64,000 nucleotides of DNA from Amycolatopsis viridis (GTDB lineage: Bacteria > Actinomycetota > Actinomycetes > Mycobacteriales > Pseudonocardiaceae). The notes under the pieces were generated by a model. The model was not told the DNA's origin, did not search any database, and saw only the letters and a list, made by a program, of their open reading frames with translations. Position 1 is the first letter of the stretch; every line of letters begins with the position of its first letter. Of this stretch, positions 60,506 through 64,000 are shown one piece after another. The stretch lies in NCBI RefSeq assembly GCF_011758765.1, contig NZ_JAANOU010000001.1:3286001-3350000 (forward strand), in the 5' to 3' direction. The position numbers were made by a program, and so were the translations under genes.

Positions 60506-60906
60506 CGCGGCAGGACGAACGTCGCCCACGCCTGGACCGCGACGCCACCGGTCTGCCGGGTGCACACCAGGTCCAGGTCGACGTGCCACACGCCGTCCAC
60601 CTCGTAGGTGCGGGCCACGCTGCCCGAGCAGGTGAGCGTGTCCCCGGCCCACACCTGTTCCCGGAAGCGGACACGGTAGCGGCGCACGTTCTCCGCGCCG
60701 AGCCAGTCGGTCGCCCAGGTGGCGAGCAGCCCGGCCTGGAACATGCCGACCGCGAACGGCTCGGTGAACCCGGCCGCGCGGGCGAAGCCCTCGTCGTGGT
60801 GGATCGGGTTCATGTCCCCGGAAGCGCCCTGGTAACGCACGAAGTCGGTGCGGGTCAGCGGTCCGTGGACCAGCGGTTCCGGCACCGTGAGGACGGGCTG
60901 GGTCAC
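60502..60906 (-). CDS. MaoC-like hydratase, C-domain subunit
   Basis: 134 residues of a single hot-dog fold with the hydratase-2 signature YQGASGDMNPIHHDEGFARAAGF (catalytic Asp and His). This is the catalytic half of a two-gene (R)-specific enoyl-CoA hydratase, like HadB or ChsH2-type proteins. GTG 60906 overlaps the stop of the N-domain subunit and its own stop overlaps kstR2. Location in the ipd operon suggests hydration of an unsaturated HIP-derived acyl-CoA, an inference. Confidence 0.85.
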   Translation of the reverse strand: MTQPVLTVPEPLVHGPLTRTDFVRYQGASGDMNPIHHDEGFARAAGFTEPFAVGMFQAGLLATWATDWLGAENVRRYRVRFREQVWAGDTLTCSGSVARTYEVDGVWHVDLDLVCTRQTGGVAVQAWATFVLPR

Positions 60907-61352
60907 GACGTCTCCCCCGGGGTGCGGCCGGTCTCGACGCCGGTCATCTTCGCCTCCGCGACGAGCCGCCCGGTCTCGTCGCGGAACTCGGTGACCATGA
61001 CGACGAACGTCATCACGCCGCCGCGCCTGCCCCGCTTCTCGTACATTTCGGTGATCTTCGACCGGCACCGCAACGACGTGCCGGCCACGGGCGGCTGCCC
61101 GTGGAACACGTACTCCTGCTCGGCGTGCATGCCGCGCTGCTGGTTGAGCTCGACCCGCTGCCACGCGTCGGCTCCGCCGTCCTGCCAGAAGAACTGGGTG
61201 GTGAGGAACGTCGGCGGGACCGGTGGCCGCTCGGCGTCGAGGTAGGCCGGGTTCGAGCTCCCGGTGGCGCGAGCGAACTCGCGGATCTTGCCGCGTTCGA
61301 CGTCGAGCCGGAACGGCTCGCCCTCGTGTCCCACGGCTGCTGGATTGGCCAT
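60903..61352 (-). CDS. MaoC-like hydratase, FAS1-like N-domain subunit
   Basis: 149 residues of the MaoC_dehydrat_N (FAS1-like) group: FRLDVERGKIREFARATGSSNPAYLD, VPPTFLTTQFFWQDGG, FHGQPPVAGTSLRCRSKITEMYEKRGRRGGVMTFVV. It lacks the catalytic hydratase motif, which its partner supplies; HadA-HadB proteins work as such heterodimers. ATG 61352 is preceded by GAGGAGA, 8 nt after the ipdC stop. The pair is coupled by GTGA. Confidence 0.85.
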   Translation of the reverse strand: MANPAAVGHEGEPFRLDVERGKIREFARATGSSNPAYLDAERPPVPPTFLTTQFFWQDGGADAWQRVELNQQRGMHAEQEYVFHGQPPVAGTSLRCRSKITEMYEKRGRRGGVMTFVVMVTEFRDETGRLVAEAKMTGVETGRTPGETS

Positions 61353-61360
61353 GTGTCTCC

Positions 61361-62434
61361 TCACGCCTCGCCGGTGTGCGTGTCCGGCAGGTTCCGCAGC
61401 ACCTCGGTGGCCTGCGTCATGATCCGGTCGATCAGCTCGGCGCTGGAGGGCAGATCGTCGATCAGGCCGACGACCTGGCCGGTGGCCATCACACCGACGT
61501 CGTGCCTGCCCTCCAGCAGCGCGGTCCGGTAGAGCATCGGCGCGTTGGCCGCCATCACCACCTGGCTCCAGGACAGTCCGTGCGCCTTCCGCATCGCCAG
61601 GCCCTCGCGGACCATGTCGAGGTAGGGCGTGCCGGACATCTTCCGGAACGCGACGGCGTTGCGGGCCGCGCGCAGCAGGCGGCCGGGCCCGCTGGTGCGT
61701 TCGAGCGCCTCGATGGTCCGGCCGCGCAGAACCCGTTGCGGCACACCGTCGATCTGGGTGGTGAGCACCGTGTCGTCGACGGTCTTGCCGAGGTAGACCT
61801 CCTTGACCGCCTGCGCGACCGGCGAGTCCTTCGTCAGCAGGAAGCGCGTGCCCATGGCGATGCCGTCCGCGCCGTAGGCCAGCGCCGAGACCAGCCCGCG
61901 GCCGTCGAAGAAGCCGCCCGCGCCGATCACCACGATGTCCACCGCGTCGCACACCTGCGGCAGCAGCAGGCTCGTCGGTACCCCGCCGGTGTGCCCGCCG
62001 CCCTCGCCGCCCTGCACGATCACCGCGTCGGCGCCCCACGCGGCGACCTTTTCGGCGTGCCGCCGCGCCCCGATCGACGGGACCACGACCAGCCCGGCGT
62101 CCTTGCACCGGGCGATCAGCTCCGGTTTGGGCGCGAGTGCGAACGAGGCGACCTTGACGCCCTTGCGTGCCATCAAGTCGATGCGCTGCACGACGTCCGG
62201 CTGGTCGGCCCGGACGTTGACGCCGAAGGGCCGGTCGGTGCGTTCCCGCACGGCGTCGATCGCGGCGGACAGCTCCGCGTAGGACAGCAGCCCGGCCGAG
62301 AGGATGCCGAGCCCGCCCGCGGCGGCGGTGGCGGCCGTCAGGCGCGCGTCGGAGACGTACCCCATGCCGGTCTGCACGATCGGGTGCTCGACGCCGAACA
62401 GCTCCGTCGCGCGGGTGCGCAGCTTCGGGGTCAC
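61361..62434 (-). CDS. ipdC: IpdC-like FMN-dependent oxidoreductase
   Basis: 357 residues of the nitronate-monooxygenase/2-enoyl-reductase TIM-barrel family: VEHPIVQTGMGYVSDARLTAATAAAGGLGILSAG, VKVASFALAPKPELI, VQGGEGGGHTGGVPTSLLLPQV, VVIGAGGFFDGRGLVSALAYGADGIAMGTRFLL. Between ipdB and a MaoC pair it matches IpdC, needed to form the HIEC-CoA intermediate that EchA20 hydrolyses. GTG 62434 overlaps the ipdB stop. Confidence 0.88.
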   Translation of the reverse strand: MTPKLRTRATELFGVEHPIVQTGMGYVSDARLTAATAAAGGLGILSAGLLSYAELSAAIDAVRERTDRPFGVNVRADQPDVVQRIDLMARKGVKVASFALAPKPELIARCKDAGLVVVPSIGARRHAEKVAAWGADAVIVQGGEGGGHTGGVPTSLLLPQVCDAVDIVVIGAGGFFDGRGLVSALAYGADGIAMGTRFLLTKDSPVAQAVKEVYLGKTVDDTVLTTQIDGVPQRVLRGRTIEALERTSGPGRLLRAARNAVAFRKMSGTPYLDMVREGLAMRKAHGLSWSQVVMAANAPMLYRTALLEGRHDVGVMATGQVVGLIDDLPSSAELIDRIMTQATEVLRNLPDTHTGEA

Positions 62435-63189
62435 GCCGGCACCTCCTCGTCGCGCAGGCCGCGGGGGTCGAGCACGTCACGGATCAGCCGCAGTTCCTCC
62501 TCGGTGGGCAACCGCGTCTCGGGCACCTCGCCCTCGATCACGAGCGGGAACCCGGTCGCCGCGCACACCTCGTCCACCGTGACGCCGGGGTGGACCGACC
62601 GCAGCCGCATCGCCCCGCCCTCCGGCGCGAAATCGAACACGGCGAGGTTCGTCACCACCCGCCGCAGGTCGTGGTACCGGCGCGCGCCGGTCCCGGCGGC
62701 CGCGGCCGAGTCGTGCCCGACGCCCGACACGAGGTCGACCCGGGGCACGAACGCGCGCGGCGCGTGCTTGGGAACCCAGTAGCTCACCGGGTGCGTGACG
62801 GTGTTGCCCGGAGCGCCGCGCACCCCGATGAGCTGCACCTTCGGCCGCGCGTGGTCGCCGAGGGCGGAGATGTTCGTGTTGCCGTACCGGTCGATCTGGA
62901 CGGGGATCATCATCGCGTGCCGCTTCCCGTGCCACACCAGGTCGAAGATCCGCCGGAACGGCGACCAGCCCTCGACGACACCGTCGGCCGGGGCGCCGAC
63001 CGCCCACGTGCCGCGCACGAGCTGCGCCTCGCCGTCGGTGAGCAGCAGGTCCGGCGCGAAGGTGGCGCGCGCGAGCCGCACCCCGATCGCCGGGATCGTG
63101 CCGAAGGCGCTCGCCAGGATCTCCCCGTCGCCCCGGAACGCCTCCGCGCACGCGATGACGCACACCTCCGCTCTCGTCGCGTCCGTCAT
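62431..63189 (-). CDS. ipdB: IpdB, CoA-transferase-like ring C hydrolase subunit
   Basis: 252 residues of the family I CoA-transferase beta-type fold: CVIACAEAFRGDGEILASAFGTIPAIGVRLARATFAPDLLLTDGEAQLV, MIPVQIDRYGNTNISALGDHARPKVQLIGVRGAPGN, and a C-terminal VHPGVTVDEVCAATGFPLVIEGEVPETRLPT. With IpdA it opens ring C of COCHEA-CoA by a retro-Claisen-like hydrolysis rather than CoA transfer. ATG 63189 overlaps the ipdA stop (ATGA) and has GAGGACGG upstream. Confidence 0.92.
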   Translation of the reverse strand: MTDATRAEVCVIACAEAFRGDGEILASAFGTIPAIGVRLARATFAPDLLLTDGEAQLVRGTWAVGAPADGVVEGWSPFRRIFDLVWHGKRHAMMIPVQIDRYGNTNISALGDHARPKVQLIGVRGAPGNTVTHPVSYWVPKHAPRAFVPRVDLVSGVGHDSAAAAGTGARRYHDLRRVVTNLAVFDFAPEGGAMRLRSVHPGVTVDEVCAATGFPLVIEGEVPETRLPTEEELRLIRDVLDPRGLRDEEVPA

Positions 63190-64000
63190 GCCGTCCTCGC
63201 TTCCGCGTCGCGGGCGTGCTCTGCGCCGCCCGAGAGGTACTCCCGCCGGAACTCCGCCCAGGCCTCGGGTGAGGCGGCGGAGGCGGCGTAGTCGTGCAGC
63301 GCCTGCGTGTCCACGTCGTAGTCGGGGACGCACGAGGTGAAGTGCGCGCCGCCCGGCGCCTCGACCACGCCGTCCACCACCAGCCGCTTGAGCACGAGCG
63401 TCGCCGGGTGGGCCTGCGCGGTCAGCTCCGCGGTGGGCACGATCCGCTCGCAGGAGACGAACGCCTGCTCGGCGGCGAGGCAGAACAGGTCGTCGAAGTA
63501 CGGGTCGGGACCGAGGAACTGCGCGTTGCCGTGGACGTCGGCGCGGTTCATGTGGACGAGCGCGGCGTCGAGCGGGATCGCCGGCATCGCGATCAGCTCG
63601 TCCCCGCTGCCGTAGGGGTCGGCGACCGTGCGCAGGCCGGGGTTGCCCGACCACACCGACGACCCGAGGCCCGCCCGGGTGGGCAGGAAGGGCAGCCGGA
63701 GGCCGGCGGCGTAGAGGCCCCACTGGAGCATGCCCTCGTCGTACTCGGCGACCTCGATCTCGCCACGCTGCCGCGCGGCGCGGAAATGCGGGTCGAGCGG
63801 GACCGAGTCCAGCGTCACGAACCCGAAGACCAGCTTGCGGACCTTGCCCGCGGCACACAGCAACCCCACGTCGGGCCCGCCGTAGGACACGATCGTGAGA
63901 TCGGTGAGGTCGGACCGGAGGATCTCCCGCACCAGTGCCATCGGCTTGCGCCGGGCGGCCCAGCCGCCGATTCCGATGGTCATGCCGGACCGAAGCCGGC
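63186..64000 (-). CDS. ipdA: IpdA, CoA-transferase-like ring C hydrolase subunit (partial N-terminus)
   Basis: At least 271 residues are visible. The frame stays open to the window edge, and RLRSGMTIGIGGWAARRKPMAL shows that the Met at 63983 is internal: known IpdA proteins have about 15-18 residues before SGMTIGIGGW. Other segments: LTIVSYGGPDVGLLCAAGKV, MPAIPLDAALVHMNRADVHGNAQFLGPDPYFDDLF, and APGGAHFTSCVPDYD. Together with IpdB it hydrolyses ring C of COCHEA-CoA. It is the first visible gene of the leftward operon; its promoter and start lie to the right of the window. Confidence 0.92.
   Translation of the reverse strand, partial: RLRSGMTIGIGGWAARRKPMALVREILRSDLTDLTIVSYGGPDVGLLCAAGKVRKLVFGFVTLDSVPLDPHFRAARQRGEIEVAEYDEGMLQWGLYAAGLRLPFLPTRAGLGSSVWSGNPGLRTVADPYGSGDELIAMPAIPLDAALVHMNRADVHGNAQFLGPDPYFDDLFCLAAEQAFVSCERIVPTAELTAQAHPATLVLKRLVVDGVVEAPGGAHFTSCVPDYDVDTQALHDYAASAASPEAWAEFRREYLSGGAEHARDAEARTA

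Noticed and set aside
1-64000. CRISPR arrays, rRNA genes, replication origin, biosynthetic megasynthases
   Set aside because: No regularly spaced repeats, rRNA-like sequence, DnaA-box cluster or PKS/NRPS domains were seen.

Overview
The window is chromosomal DNA of a very high-G+C actinobacterium. Gene density, frequent GTG starts with GGAGG-type ribosome sites, KstR2-type steroid regulation and family content suggest a Pseudonocardiaceae member such as Amycolatopsis. That assignment is inferred from gene content, not from a marker gene. Both window edges cut genes: a hydantoinase A-like gene on the left and ipdA on the right.

Region 1 (1-16.2 kb) is a catabolic island. It holds a hydantoinase/acetophenone-carboxylase-like gene with a small zinc-ribbon partner, an alpha-methylacyl-CoA racemase homologue, a close relative of 2-methylfumaryl-CoA isomerase (Mct), another family III CoA-transferase, two MmgE/PrpD paralogues, two alpha/beta hydrolases and an MHS-type symporter. 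AraC, GntR/FCD and MmyB-type regulators are interspersed. Nearly every promoter gap carries an AT-rich, partly palindromic box. The set looks like import, activation and breakdown of a branched or unsaturated (C5-like) acid.

Region 2 (16.2-25.9 kb) mixes a few intact genes (DEAD-box helicase with an unusual 5' leader, zinc alcohol dehydrogenase, FNT channel, quinone oxidoreductase with an ArsR-like repressor) with decayed DNA. The relics are a MaoC-type hydratase remnant, a restriction/helicase fragment ending next to a tRNA 3'-end-like sequence, a twice-deleted SDR gene, a wrecked ars operon, an integrase fragment and a carboxymuconolactone-decarboxylase-like remnant.

Region 3 (26-34.2 kb) is a complete beta-glucuronide utilisation locus: beta-glucuronidase, GPH transporter and mannonate dehydratase on one strand, and a LacI regulator, uronate isomerase and fructuronate reductase on the other. 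Operators carry TTGCCA half-sites. A low-G+C pair of unknown genes (34.7-35.6 kb) and an MFS exporter with its Rrf2 regulator follow.

Region 4 (38.5-64 kb) is steroid catabolism. The first half handles rings A/B: kstD, hsaD, hsaB, a second FAD oxidoreductase, hsaC, hsaA and kshB on one strand, and ketosteroid isomerase, kshA and a coupled cysteine-rich small protein on the other. It is flanked by TetR and IclR genes that share an inverted repeat. The second half is the ring C/D (HIP) pathway: ipdA, ipdB, ipdC, a two-gene MaoC hydratase, kstR2, two acyl-CoA dehydrogenase pairs, a crotonase, ipdF, thiolase, echA20 and an SDR, with KstR2-like operators in the divergent gaps. No side-chain degradation genes, hsaEFG or fadD3 are in the window.
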